Below, one piece after another: positions 11,254 to 22,140 of a stretch of DNA of 64,000 nt (positions within the stretch are counted from its first letter, which is position 1; each line of letters starts with the position of its first letter). Made by a program: the position numbers and the translations under genes. The notes under the pieces were generated by a model that was given only the letters and a program-made list of their open reading frames with translations, was not told the DNA's origin and searched no databases. Source of the stretch: Oscarella lobularis (taxonomy: Eukaryota; Porifera; Homoscleromorpha; Homosclerophorida; Oscarellidae); contig NC_089194.1 in the NCBI RefSeq assembly GCF_947507565.1, positions 806,001 through 870,000 on the forward strand, in the 5' to 3' direction.

Positions 11254-13135
11254 ATGGGTGGCAAGAACACTAACTTGTCTGGGTGGCACGCCCGTACTAT
11301 CTTTTCCGCGCCCCAATCTGGCAAACCGATCGCAGAAATGTCGTCGCGAACCCTCAGTCCCTACTTTCGAAGTCTTCCATATCTCGCGAAAGGTCGCTAT
11401 TTGGAGAAACTGGGCATGCTCGGTGTCGATGTCAGCGATCCGTACTCGATGGCCGATAAAGGAACGCCTTCCGCAACCACTGTAGAATGGCCCGCCACTG
11501 CTTACGGCGATATTTACAATTTTTTGATCAATTCCACCAGTTCGTTTACGCGAGAAACCCTAAAAGCCTATAAAAGCATGGAGGGCTATAAATACCTGGC
11601 TTCCGGTTGGGTGACGGACTTGCGCGTCCTAAAGCTCTCTTCTTTTCTTATCACGGCAAAAGTGAGGCACTCGCAGTCGTTGCAAGATCCGTTTTTGCTT
11701 CCGTGGGTTTGTGCCGAAGACAACGGTACCGTTTTATGTGCGCATTGCACTTGCATGGCGGGTCTGGGAGAAGCCTGCTCCCACATAGCTGCTGTTCTGT
11801 TTGCCATTGACGTGAGAAACAGAATTGATGAAGACACATCCTGCACATCGGTGCCATGCTGGTGGACAGATTTGTCGAGCAAAGATGCTTTGTATGCTCC
11901 AACCGCCGAGATTGATTTCACTCATCCTAAACGGAAATTGTATAACAGTGGGGCAAAGACTCGAGCCGTAGAAGTATCTGAACCTTGCCAAAAGCCGTCG
12001 GCGAACGAGCTTGCTGAATTTTATGAGGAACTCGGCGAGTGCAAGAATCCGTCTATACTGTCTTTACAGCCAGCATTTCTCTCGCGCTTTTCATCGCAAA
12101 GCGTACCAGCAATTCTTTCCGATCTGTACAACGACTCCATGGCTAGCTTACCATACACTGACCTGGTGAACGCTGGCGAAGTCATATTTGATGAAATTGA
12201 GGTAGTGTACTGAAGATCACTGCAAAACAATCGAGCAGGAAACTCGAGCTCAATCAAAGAGTCGTCGATGGTTTCTGTACCGTACTGGACGCGTGACTGC
12301 ATCGAACTTTAAAGCTGCTGCTAAAACTAATTCTGAAGCGTCCCTGCCGTCAATATCTCTCATTAAACGTGTCTGCTATCCGGAGATTTATAAATTTTAC
12401 TCTTCGGCAACGTCGTGGGGTATTGATCACGAAGGGCAGGCTCTGGAGCAGTATTCCGAACGAAACTCGTCGTTGCACATGAATTTATTGGTTTCAAAAT
12501 GCGGTTTGATCGTTAATCGTCGGTATGCTCACCTCGGCGCGTCTCCTGACGCATTGATTTCCTGCGATTGTTGCGGAAAAGGCGTTGTCGAAATTAAGTG
12601 CCCTTTCCGATGTAAGGAAGAATCAATCAGGGAGGTCGCTTCAAAGGGAGATTTCTGCTTGAAGGTGTCGTCAAATGGTGAACTGTCCTTAGACACAACC
12701 CACAGTTACTATTATCAAATACAACTCCAGATGTTTCTTTCATCGACGACGTATGGAGATTTTATTGTTTGGGCGCCTGCATCTTTCCACGTTGAGCGAA
12801 TTGCGGTGAACAACGATTTTGTTCGTACTGCTATTGAACGTGTCAACCATTTTTACCTTGTTGGTATAATGCCTGAATTGTTAGGAAAATGGTATACGCG
12901 ACAAAGACCGACGTTGCGACAAGGTGACGATACAGGAGACCAAGACGATGAACAGTACTGCTTCTGCAAAAGAGACGACGTCGAGGGAGATATGATAGAG
13001 TGCGGAAATGGTACCTGTATTATCCAGTGGTTTCATTTGCGATGCCTACGTATGTCAAAGGTTCCAAAAGGTAAATGGTATTGCCCCGAGTGCCGGCAAA
13101 GCAGATCTTCAAAGAAAAAGACACTTTCCAAATAG
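11254..13135 (+). CDS. SWIM zinc finger / YqaJ nuclease / PHD protein of the transposon, frameshifted
   Basis: The first part (11254-12213, 319 residues) carries a SWIM zinc finger (CTCMAGLGEACSHIAAVLF, a CxC..CxH pattern). The second part begins in another frame (open from 12206) and contains a YqaJ-like nuclease domain: GRVTASNFK, GIDHEGQALEQY, LGASPDALIS, GVVEIKCPF. These supply the D...ExK residues of the PD-(D/E)xK fold. A PHD finger ends the protein (YCFCKRDDVEGDMIECGN ... WYCPEC). In related proteins SWIM and YqaJ occur together, so one protein of about 620 residues is expected. Here a +1/-1 shift around 12203-12213 separates the two parts; no plausible intron fits (it would be about 15 bp). 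It could be decay, an assembly error or programmed frameshifting. The nuclease probably assists transposition; the PHD finger could read chromatin. Confidence 0.75.
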
Positions 13136-13155
13136 CAATACATTAACATGCATAC

Positions 13156-14664
13156 TCAAACCGCAGGAATAATAGATTCGCAACAGTTGCATAGTGCGCA
13201 ACCTACAAAGGCTATTTTGTCCAGAGTACTCACACCCGAACCGTCGGTACACTTGATGAATTCGATCGGGACGGTGGAGCTTAGAATAGTGTATTTTCCT
13301 CGTAGAAGGGAGATTGCTCGCTCAATGTGGATTCTGACACGCGATAGCTTTCTCGCTAGATCCACATCTTCTTTCGGAAGTTGTTTTCGACCCTTTGTAA
13401 AAGGCGGAATCTTCAGGACTGCCCCGTAGGATCCGACCGATTGCGCGATATTGAAGCCTCTGTCCGCTAACAGTTCATCGCCCGGCAGAAGTTTACGTAA
13501 AATGCCACATTGCTCAGTCAAATATTTATCTGACGTTCTGCCGCCCCAGCCTCTTGATATGAACGTGATGACTCCGGTAGGACAAATAGAAATTAAAAAT
13601 TTGACTGTTTGATGATGCTTGTAGTTTGAATACGACTGTGCTTTAGCTTTAAGGTCGCTTGGTCGTTCTGCGAAAACTTCAAAACAGTCTATGATGGCGA
13701 TGCATCGCGGGAAGGAGCTCTTGAATTGCCTTGGCAGCACTTGACGCAATATTTCCTGATCAGGCCATTGAACGAGAGGACTTAATCGAATATACAAGAT
13801 ATTAAGCCATCTATGAAAGTATCGGCTGAATGTTGTCTGGTCAACATTCAGTCTGTAAGCAATATCCTGATTTGTCAAATTCAGCCTCAGTTTGCTGAGA
13901 ACGGCAACAAACTGGCTAAATAGAGGAACAGCATACGTTGACGAATTTGCATCGAGGGAACGAGATGCCAGTCTAAACACAGCATGGAGATGCCTATAAC
14001 ATGGCAATCCTGTATAAAATTTAACTCTGTCATGGTCGTTGCTGAGACGTTCTTGCGAGAAGTCGGAAACTGCAGAGTCTTTGAGGAGCTGCATTTCTTG
14101 CCGCATTTGATTGCACTCATCCAGTGCTGATTGAATGTCCTCACCAGACATATCAGTCTGAGTCCCCACCGAGATACATTCTTTGTTTAAGTCGTCGACA
14201 GTTCCGCCCAATCTCAACAAAGCGGAGGCGGCGCGATGTGCCTCTTCTGCAGCTTCTTCAGCAGCCGCTCTGGAACGGGTGAAAGCACGCTCTCTTTGTT
14301 CTTGACGCCTCACTTTCGCCGCCTTCTGTTGCGCAGCGGCGTTGCGCAGACGAACTTCTGTACAGGAGACGCGACGCTCGTATGAATGGACGTTCGCCAA
14401 TTGCGCGGCCTTCGCAGGGCTAGACGTGAATGTAAAGACACTAGGAACGTAATCGGGCGAAAGTGGATCTTTCGATCGCTTGCCCGAAACGAAATGACGA
14501 GAGCAGACATAGCTGTACTCAGTCGGTTGCCAACTAACACGTCGTATGGCCTGCACCCATCGTTTTCGTAACTCTGTACCTTCAGGTGGAAACCTGTAGA
14601 AGCTCAGTTTCGATCGAGGAACACAGCGCGACGTGCAGTTCACTGCGCAACAGGACTTCACCAT
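13156..14664 (-). CDS. THAP-domain DDE transposase
   Basis: Single uninterrupted frame. An upstream ATG exists at 14688, but I prefer the Met at 14664 because THAP domains normally start within a few residues of the first zinc cysteine (MVKSCCAVNC). The C2CH THAP motif follows (CCAVNC ... SYVCSRHF) and binds the element's termini in such proteins. A basic coiled-coil linker comes next, then a DDE_Tnp_4 catalytic domain with the expected acidic residues: D in AIIDCFEVFAE, D in LLADRGFN, E in RIHIERAISLLRGK. The family cuts and joins DNA at terminal inverted repeats. No stop or frameshift is seen in about 500 residues, so it could be active. It converges with the SWIM/YqaJ gene. Confidence 0.88.
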   Translation of the reverse strand: MVKSCCAVNCTSRCVPRSKLSFYRFPPEGTELRKRWVQAIRRVSWQPTEYSYVCSRHFVSGKRSKDPLSPDYVPSVFTFTSSPAKAAQLANVHSYERRVSCTEVRLRNAAAQQKAAKVRRQEQRERAFTRSRAAAEEAAEEAHRAASALLRLGGTVDDLNKECISVGTQTDMSGEDIQSALDECNQMRQEMQLLKDSAVSDFSQERLSNDHDRVKFYTGLPCYRHLHAVFRLASRSLDANSSTYAVPLFSQFVAVLSKLRLNLTNQDIAYRLNVDQTTFSRYFHRWLNILYIRLSPLVQWPDQEILRQVLPRQFKSSFPRCIAIIDCFEVFAERPSDLKAKAQSYSNYKHHQTVKFLISICPTGVITFISRGWGGRTSDKYLTEQCGILRKLLPGDELLADRGFNIAQSVGSYGAVLKIPPFTKGRKQLPKEDVDLARKLSRVRIHIERAISLLRGKYTILSSTVPIEFIKCTDGSGVSTLDKIAFVGCALCNCCESIIPAV

Positions 14665-14868
14665 GCCACCCACTAAAGGCGTCGACAACAGGTCACGTGG
14701 TATTGTGACGCGTCATGCACAAGCCCTATAGGAACGACTGTAATTCTGTCGCCTATTGCCGCCAATTTAGACGAAAGGAGTAGTAGAGTTGAAGTCAAGC
14801 AGAACCGTAGTGAAGATGATCTACTAAGCGATAAGAGAGCAAAGATGATCCGCTTTTATTCTTACTGA

Positions 14869-15329
14869 ATATATAGTGATAGGCCCGTCTCTTCTCAAAC
14901 GATCGTACGAGTTGCGCTTCTTTAAGGAAGTTTTGTTCGTTTTAACTCAATTAACACTCACTGCTCATAAAACTTTTCAAAAAGAAATGTCTTTTGCACT
15001 GGCCCAACGTTTTCACCAATTTCACTAATTAATTCAATTTCTCATTTTAGAGCCTCAGTTTTTTCAGATACCCACAGTTCAGTCGAGAACGAAGAGAGCA
15101 GGAGCGCTCGTTTGTCATCAATGACGAAAAGTCCTAATGACGTTGATAGCTGGTAGTCAATACCTCTTTTCCTTGTCAAAGTTTCTGCACTTTCCTCTGC
15201 GTGTAGCTCATCGTATGAGTCTGCTCTCGAAGAAATTCCGTTCGCATCTACGCAAGCGTACACGACGCTCATTCGTTCAAAATTTTGTATTTTAATTTTT
15301 TTTTTGTTTTCGACGCTTTCAGCGCAACA
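14869..15329. other. Region upstream of the ZNFX1-like gene
   Basis: It contains the probable promoter and 5' UTR of the helicase gene. On the minus strand an open frame starting with ATG at 15272 and ending at 15042 (about 76 residues, acidic, no recognised domain) faces away from the helicase. It could be a first exon of a divergent gene, but nothing else supports it. Confidence 0.3.
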
Positions 15330-18300
15330 ATGTCGGCGCAAGAGATTGATTCTGCCGCCGAAGCTAACAATAAACATGACGTTCTGTCATCGTCGCCACT
15401 TTCCGACGTTCTTGAACGATGCGTTAAGGAACTCCAGCTTACAACAACTTTAGACGAAACGCAGTTGGAAGCGGTGAAGCACTCTCTTTCGAATCGCGTT
15501 GCTATCATTCAGGTGTCATCAAGGCTCTTGCGCATGCATATTTTTGACACGTTTGTGTTAAATTCTGTAGGGTCCTCCAGGAACAGGAAAGTCTTTCGTC
15601 GGAGCGAAAATTGTTCAACTTCTTTCTTCTGTCCTTCGATCAAAAGGCTGCTTCGATCCTATCTTGGTGGCCTATAAATGCGTCAAAAAGACACCTGGCA
15701 GCTTGACTGGTTTTGACCTTTTAGGTTTTAACATACAAGAATCACTCATTGGACAAATTTTTGGAAGACTGTTTGTCATTTTCGTCTGATATTGTTCGGG
15801 TTGGTGGTAGAAGCCAGAGCGAAGATTTGAAAAAAATGACCTTAGCAGAAGTATATTTTCGCATATAATTGGGTTTCGCTTATAAGTTACTTTTCCGCGC
15901 AGCGTCGACAAAGTGAAAGGGGATCACGAAAGACTTCAGGTAAACTTTATTCCTCGCTGAAATCGAGCGGATTTGAAGTGACCCGTCTGCTCAAACAACT
16001 TTCTTGTCATTTCTCTTTCTTCTCTTTGTCTGACTTCCTTGACGTGAGTCGACGACTCCTTTTCGTTTCACTGTTTATTCTGAAAGTTATTTTGCAGTGC
16101 ATTAATTGGAACCAGCTCAAGCAATTTTGCTCTGGCGCTCCGAAGAAATACCAAAATAGGGATCTAATTAAGTTCATTGATGATACTGCATATGATGATG
16201 AAGATGGCAACATGACCGACAGCGATCGCATCAATCTTCTTCAAAACGATGCCTCCGCTTCACGTACGTATGAGTCAATATTTTCTTGATAAATTAAATA
16301 GGGCGGTGTAGATCTTTGGCGGTTATTTTATAACTGGAAACCGCCTGACCGCAGTTTCAGTGAAATACGCCACAAAGACGGCCGATGTGTTTATTTAGGA
16401 ACACGTTTTGCTAATAGCAGGTTTCCTCTCCTGATAAATCTATGTTTTTTTCTAACGAAAGCTTATAAGCTCTTTCAATGATACTGATCTTCGAGATGAA
16501 TTGGATGATGAAAGCGACGAAGAGGAAATGATATCAGAAGTAGCTGCACATTATCCGTCTGGAAGGTCTTGGCTAGATCCCAATCATGGCTATGTTGCTA
16601 TACATGATAATGAGCTTGCCAAAGATGATCAGAAGCTACGTGTCAAAATTCCCAACATCAAAAGTACAGTTGATAAAACCTATCAGTTCTGCTACGCCAG
16701 TAATTAGCAAATGCAACCACTCTGTAGCTAGTCTGATTAGAAATGAAAATCTTCGCTTATAGGCATTCTGCATGCAGAAAAAAAGCTGTATTTTTTAAGT
16801 ACCAAAAGAAGACTTATAGCCTATTCTTTCCTTTCCATTTTGTTTAAACATTTTATTGTTTTAGTTGTAGTCGACAAATTTGAAGAGGCATGCCTGACGC
16901 AGTCAGAGGATTTGTGGTCTTTGCAGTTGCACAATAGAGCAAAGCTTATTTGCTATTGGAGAAGGAAATTTTTAAATCGTCTTCCAATCACAGACAGTCT
17001 CAACCATTTCAGTATTCAGGTAGGTTTGCATCTTTTCAATTAATCTCCTAACTAATGCCACCAACTTCCTAGCGCGATAAGTGGGAGCAAACTCTTGAAA
17101 AACTTGATGCGAGCGCTTGCCGTAAAGCCGACATTGTCGGCATGACAATTACTGGAGCATCAATTCACCACACACTAATTGGTCAGTTTCTTGTTCTAAA
17201 AGTCGTGATTTCCTACGTTTCGTTCAGAGTCGATATCTCCATCTGTTGTTGTTGTTGAAGAAGCTGCCGAAATTTTAGAATCCCAGCTCGTTGCGGCGCT
17301 TCCGAAGACTGTCAAGCATTTGATCATGTTGGGAGATCACCAGCAGCTTCGAGGGCTCGTTCAGTGCGACGCTCTTCGACGTCATAACCTCATAGACAAG
17401 TCAATGTTTGAGCGCCTCATTGAAGGTAAACTTCCGTCCGTTCAGTTGGGGTACCAGTGTCGAATGCGAGAGGAGTTTGTCGAGACTTTTCGACATCTCT
17501 ATCCGCACCTCAAAAGCAACGTTGAGGTAAATGATTATTTTTTCATCTTTGAGATGTCGCTACTACTACTCTATTCCCAGCTGGTAAAAAAGAATAAACC
17601 TCCACGATGCATCGGATCAAGCATGTTCTTCTGGACGCACTCTCAACCCGAAGAGGGAGGTTCTTCGTCTCGAAGCAAGAAAAACAAAGTCGAAGTCATA
17701 GAAATTCTAAGAGTAATGGACGCTCTTCTTCATGAACAGTTTGATCCACGAAGCATTACAATCTTGACAACCTATCTTGAGCAGGCATGCACTACAGTCG
17801 TCAGGCTGCATATACAACCCCTCATTTCTAACTCTCTGTACCTGTTTATAGTTGCGAGAGATGCGAAAAAATCTTGCCCATCATTACCGGAATAAAAAAG
17901 ACGTTGCGACTCAAATTGTTACATCCACGGTGGACAGATACCAGGTAACCGGCGGCAGTTGATATATATTTTTAACTTATATAGTCTTTATTTGGCGAAA
18001 TTGAAGGGAAAGGAAAATGACGTCGTCCTCATTTCTCTCGTGCGATCAAATGCAGAAGGTCGCATTGGCTTTTTGAAGGCTGCAAATCGAATGTGCGTAG
18101 CGGCTTCTCGAGCTAAATGTGGAATGTACTTTTTTGGAAACGGTGACATGTTAGCAAAAAAATCTCGTTTTTGGAGTGTAAGAAGTTACTTTAATTTTGA
18201 CTATTCACATTTTCTATGTACCAGGAACTCATATCGGTTTTTCAAAGAAAAAGATTGTATGGCACCCAGTTTCCTTTTCATTGTCCACGGCATCCCAATA

Positions 18301-19497
18301 TTGATGTATATAGTATTTGTAGACGCATAAAACTAGACGAAAGCAAAAATTACTTTTATAGGTTCGAAAAGACGGTCGATGTGTTGAAAAATGCTACGAA
18401 CAAATGCGTTGCGGCCATATCTGCAAGTACGTCGACTGCAGACGTTTTGCTTGCTGTCTCACAAAGGAAAAACGATTTGTTTATAATTAGGTCTGATTGT
18501 CACCCTGAAGACAGGCACGGCTCTTGCAAAGAATGGATCACATTTTCTTGCAAACGTTGCGGAAGCTTTCTTGAGAAACAGTGCTATCAGAACGAGCTAG
18601 ATATCAAATGCAGGTTATTACTTGATGGGCAACGTGAACGGAGACCGTTTGTTTACCATGTTGTATAGAAATATCATTTTCGATCGATTTGCTTCGTGTG
18701 GTCACGAAAGGGAGCGGAAGTGTTTTGAGAGGCTTTCAGAGCTGAATTGCACTGAACCGTGTGTTAGCAGATGCAAAAAATTCCAAGTTCTCATTTGTTC
18801 TTATGCAGTTGCGAAAAGACGTTGTTTTGTGGTCATCGATGTTTGAAGCGATGCAGTGAACCATGTCGAGGTTCAGGAGCATGCAAGCAGTGCGAGAAGG
18901 AGGCCATTTTACTGTCAATAAAAGTAGTGACAATTTTGTCAGCTCCTCAGGAAATCAAATGTCAGTTTACTTTGTGTATGTAACGCTTTAGAGAGAAAGC
19001 CGTGCTGAAGAAAAATCAAAGGAAATTAAAAGAGAGTGCAAAAAGAGTTTGCAAAACTTTTCTCAGTTGTCGACGCCTAATACTTCTGAAATTCGTAAAA
19101 CGGAAAAACCTGAAGCGTACGCCGAGATTGAACAGCAGGTAAACTGCATTTTGCTAAAGCGCAAACTTACGCTTGTTCTATCAAGTTGAGCAATTTTTTG
19201 CCTATTTCCGGAGAAGAAAAAGTCACTGTTAGTTTGCTGAAATCAATTACGAACGCTAGGCTTGAAAAGCAGAGGCTTAAGTTGACGTTGGCTTTGCAAC
19301 AGGCGACTGATTTTAGCTATCAATTTTTGCTTCTCAAAGAAACAGAGAAAGACAGAGTCCAGAAATATGGAATAAGTAGTCTTCCTAAACAAGAGGCGAG
19401 GATCAGCGCGAGAGTGTCACTTTTGCCATTCTTATTGAATTTAAGCAGAGAATATGGACAGAAAAGATTCGAAGCAGATTTAACAGAAAAGACATAG
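15330..19497 (+). CDS. ZNFX1-like SF1 helicase with NFX1-type zinc fingers
   Basis: Starts with ATG at 15330. Well-supported exons are 15330-15512, 15571-15666, 15725-15850, 15903-15939, about 16098-16264, 16468-16700, 16864-17021 and 17072-17180, then about 17227-17526, 17581-17786, 17851-17944, 18000-18179, and several more to about 19.5 kb. Motif I is GPPGTGKS, entered just after an intron; then LTYKNHSLDKFLEDC and IVRVGGRS, as in NFX1-type helicases. Motif II is VVVEEAAEILES, motif III LIMLGDHQQLR, later RMCVAASRAK. Downstream lie cysteine-rich NFX1-type fingers (EQMRCGHICKYVDC; SCGHERERKCFERL; CGHRCLKRCSEPCRG). ZNFX1 proteins bind RNA and, in animals, act in antiviral sensing and small-RNA inheritance. 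Zinc-finger exon limits and the 3' end are uncertain; the transcript may run on into the PARP exons that follow. Confidence 0.75.
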
Positions 19498-19817
19498 CAG
19501 CAAATGCGTTATATGCGGTTAGATTCAGGGTCCGCAAAGGAAAAATGAAAAGGTGAGCAAAACCAATCGTAGTTCAAGGGCCATTTGATTTCTGTCATTC
19601 AGGTGCAAATCAGAAGATGACGCTTGGAAAGCAGTTCGAGATAAAGAAGTGGACAGTTTGTTGTCAACTATATTACCTTAGGTTGTTACCTTCTCTGCAG
19701 AGCTGCGATTCGGCATCATGGACTACGGAAAGAGGAGAAGAGCATTTTGTTCTACGGTGTCCATATATGGTATGCACTTGGGCTGAAATGGTAGTTTGTC
19801 GGTATTTATCGCATTAG

Positions 19818-20547
19818 GCGCTACCTGAACTGGTCATCAATTTTTTTGTTGATACCACACTGCCTGGAATTACCATTGATCCTACTGTTTTAGAAAGAAG
19901 ACCCCTTACCGTTTGCCAGACACTATAGACGATCTTCTTTATCGAAAAGCTGAGGCTCAGGTTAATTATCTTTAAGCTATTTCATTCGTTATCTTCCAGC
20001 GTTCTTATAGTTCTTACGAATGGCCAGCCAACGCACATTTAAGGTTTCTAGAGTGGAACTGATTAACAACGGACGTCTGAATAAGCGCTACAAAGAGAAA
20101 AAAGAAAGCTTTTCACATTTGGGAAAGACTCTAGACGAGGAATTCGTTTTTCACGGTACACCAGGTACGTACGCGCGTTGCTTATAAACCTGTACTTTCT
20201 GTCAAAAGGTTACTAGACGAAGTTATAGCAAAAATTGCAGAGGAAGGTTTTAAAATTGGTGGCGTAGACGTTGAAAAGCGAACAGGAGATTTGTTCGGCA
20301 CAGGAGTTTAGTAAGCTCGGTTTCTTCGTATATACGTGGTATCAACTCATTTTTGCTAAGCGCTGCACAAGATCCTGTAACGGCAATGGGCTATGCCATG
20401 AATTCAAAAAAGGTGATTCTGGCGCTAATTCTAAAAGGCGACCGTGGAGTTGACTATGATTTTGGAGCAAACAGACAAATTTTTGTTCTCAAAGATTCGT
20501 CACAAATCGTTCCAAGATATGTTGTTCACTTCGAAAAATCTGACTAA
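19818..20547 (+). CDS. PARP catalytic domain exons, copy 1 (possibly the C-terminus of the helicase gene)
   Basis: Exons about 19818-19955, 20011-20164, 20217-20310 and 20361-20547 join in frame from the second onward. The PARP fold is visible: VSRVELINNGRLNKRY, then EEFVFHGTP (catalytic His), then AEEGFKIGG and LFGTGVY (catalytic Tyr), then FVLKDSSQIVPRYVV. At the position of the catalytic glutamate of chain-forming PARPs I read isoleucine (RQIFVLKDSSQI), the H-Y-I pattern of mono-ADP-ribosyltransferases. In the upstream exon the frame changes once between the PLT and DDLLYRKAEAQ segments (near 19905-19925) relative to copy 2, so that exon may be damaged or wrongly joined. No start codon is evident. 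The exons lie immediately downstream of the ZNFX1-like helicase on the same strand, so a fusion is possible. Confidence 0.65.
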
Positions 20548-20743
20548 TTTTTTATGTTAGGTGAATTTAGGTGTTCCTCAAAATCTTGCTTCCTTTCTCA
20601 TTTAGTTTCAAGTACGTGTTTTTCCTTTGCTGGCAAACAGTGAAGAATCTTGTTTTATCTTTATCGTTCTCTGTACTACTGTATGTAACCTTTTGTCACG
20701 TGCCCATCTATAAAGGAATGTGAGCATGCGTAACTGAGGCAAA

Positions 20744-22140
20744 ATGAACGCCGAAGATTTTGCTGCTCGGCTCGTCGCTTCTTTGCAAGGACAGGGCGAG
20801 AAAAAGAACAAGGACTGGTGGGAGAAGTATCTTAAGCACGTAATAAGTTTTCACGGCATTCCAATGGCGAAACTACGAGCATTGGTCGACTCGTTCTGGT
20901 CGAAGTCGTCCCTCGGCTCGTCGTCGTCAATTGAGCTGAAGAAAGACGTTGCTTTCGAACTCTGGAAGTGCAAATTTTCCGAAGAAAAGCTCTCCGGCAC
21001 GCTGATCTACGAAAAACTCGTTTCCGAACTGACTCTCGACGACGTGGCGAAGTATTTCGCGACGGCACTGCGAGCAGGATATTTGTGCGATTGGAACAAC
21101 GTCGATTGGCTATGCATGAAGGTTCTCGGTCGGCTCGTTGCTCGTGGGCGTGACTTCTGCGAAGCGATAGCTCATTGGACGATGAACGACGCCGAGCCTA
21201 TTTGGCTGCGAAGGGCGGGAGTTGTCGCCTTTGTCTGGATTGCTTCGAAGAGGAATTACGAAGGCTTCGCTGAGCTCGTTTTGACGGCAGCCGCAAATAA
21301 TTTGAAGAGTCAAGAGAGGTTCGAATAATATGCATATGCACACATAGACCATAAACTACGTATATTATGAGCCCACTCTCTTCTCCAAGCAAGAGATTTA
21401 ATAAATGATTAAGCTATAGAAGTATTTGTAGCGTGAGCGCGCGCACCAATAAGCGATTAATTAAGCATCATATTCGTTGCAGCATTTTTTTAGGGTAGGC
21501 TTATGCTTTATACATCACACGTAATCTACGTAGCATAAGTCTATTCCTGTCTATATGACAGAAGTTTTGGTAGTATAAGCCCGTGGCCCATGCTTATGCA
21601 CTCTGCTGTAAACTCATATTAATTGCAAAAGATACAATGTACGTACAGAGAAACACAAGTACAATTCTCAGCTTCACGCAAATGTAGATGATTCGTGTGT
21701 GTACAGTTAATAATTCTGCATGTAACAGCTTCACGTATCACTTGTTTTAATCATGACGATGTGCTTGTGCTTATACAGCAGATTTCTCTAAACTTTCTCT
21801 CGCTCTATTATTAGCACATTGCTGTGACATTGCTGTGACAATGTCGCTCGTTCCACAGTCCTTAGCAGGGCACTCAGGTTGCACTTGCTGTGTACATCTA
21901 CTGCTCTCTTATTATAGATTTATCCAAACAGGTACCGGATGGACATTGAGAGAGCTGGGAAAGGCTTCTCAAGAGAAAGTTGTGCTGTTCATCGAAGAGC
22001 GCGTACAGAATTTTACTAGGGAGGGCGTGCGGTATGCTGTAGAAAAGATGCCGGCAAAAGTGAAGCAAAAGCTTCTGCGCTTGCACCAAGAACAATTTTC
22101 CAAGTCAAAGAGGGCAAAGTTGAGGGACGAGGAGGTATGA
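20744..22140 (+). CDS. DNA alkylation repair (AlkD/HEAT-like) protein
   Basis: Two exons, 20744-21318 and 21918-22140, join at phase 2 to give about 265 residues. The junction restores ERFIQTGTGWTLREL, a signature of this family, which confirms a 599-bp intron. Earlier segments are also typical: WWEKYLKHVISFHGIPM near the start, then CDWNNVDWLCMKVLG and PIWLRRAGVVAFV. Members fold as HEAT-like helical repeats that wrap damaged DNA; bacterial AlkC/AlkD excise N3- and N7-alkyl purines. Eukaryotic members are patchy in distribution. The C-terminus is lysine-rich (KQKLLRLHQEQFSKSKRAK), possibly for nuclear targeting or DNA contact. The donor (GTTCGA) is weak but is the only one that fits phase and family. 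The gene starts only 196 bp after the PARP stop. Confidence 0.8.

Larger units (their letters stand above)
11221..14727. mobile_element. Autonomous-type DNA transposon, ISL2EU/Harbinger-like, 3.5 kb
   Basis: Terminal inverted repeats begin AGGGCTTGTGCATGACG at 11221 and, reversed, at 14727 (17 bases identical, then similarity continues with a 2-bp gap). Flanking AT at 11219-11220 and 14728-14729 is a 2-bp target duplication. Inside are two convergent genes whose stops are 20 bp apart: a SWIM/YqaJ/PHD protein on the plus strand and a THAP-DDE transposase on the minus strand. From memory of repeat classification, a YqaJ nuclease partner plus a 2-bp duplication points to the ISL2EU group; canonical Harbinger elements make 3-bp duplications. 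The near-intact transposase and clean ends suggest a recent insertion. Confidence 0.85.
11019..14868 (+). pseudogene. Small host gene interrupted by a DNA transposon
   Basis: Exon 1 (11019-11081) starts with ATG and encodes a basic peptide (MRANSSRRKRGRKAEPADDND). A GT..AG intron (11082-11134) follows, then exon 2 from 11135, rich in K and R. At 11220 the exon is cut by the transposon occupying 11221-14727. If the element and one copy of its 2-bp AT duplication are removed, the frame continues directly at 14730 and stays open to a TGA ending at 14868, giving 95 residues in total. With the element in place the frame runs into it and stops near 11253. I do not recognise the protein; lysine/arginine clusters suggest a nuclear protein. 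The continuous frame across the insertion point is direct evidence that the target was coding or at least an open exon. Confidence 0.55.

Noticed and set aside
11586-11991. Several overlapping minus-strand frames
   Set aside because: Shadows of the SWIM-domain frame of the transposon.
21316-21330. GGTTCGAAT, a tRNA T-loop-like string
   Set aside because: It is the exon/intron border of the alkylation repair gene; no cloverleaf fits around it. No tRNA or rRNA gene was seen in the window.
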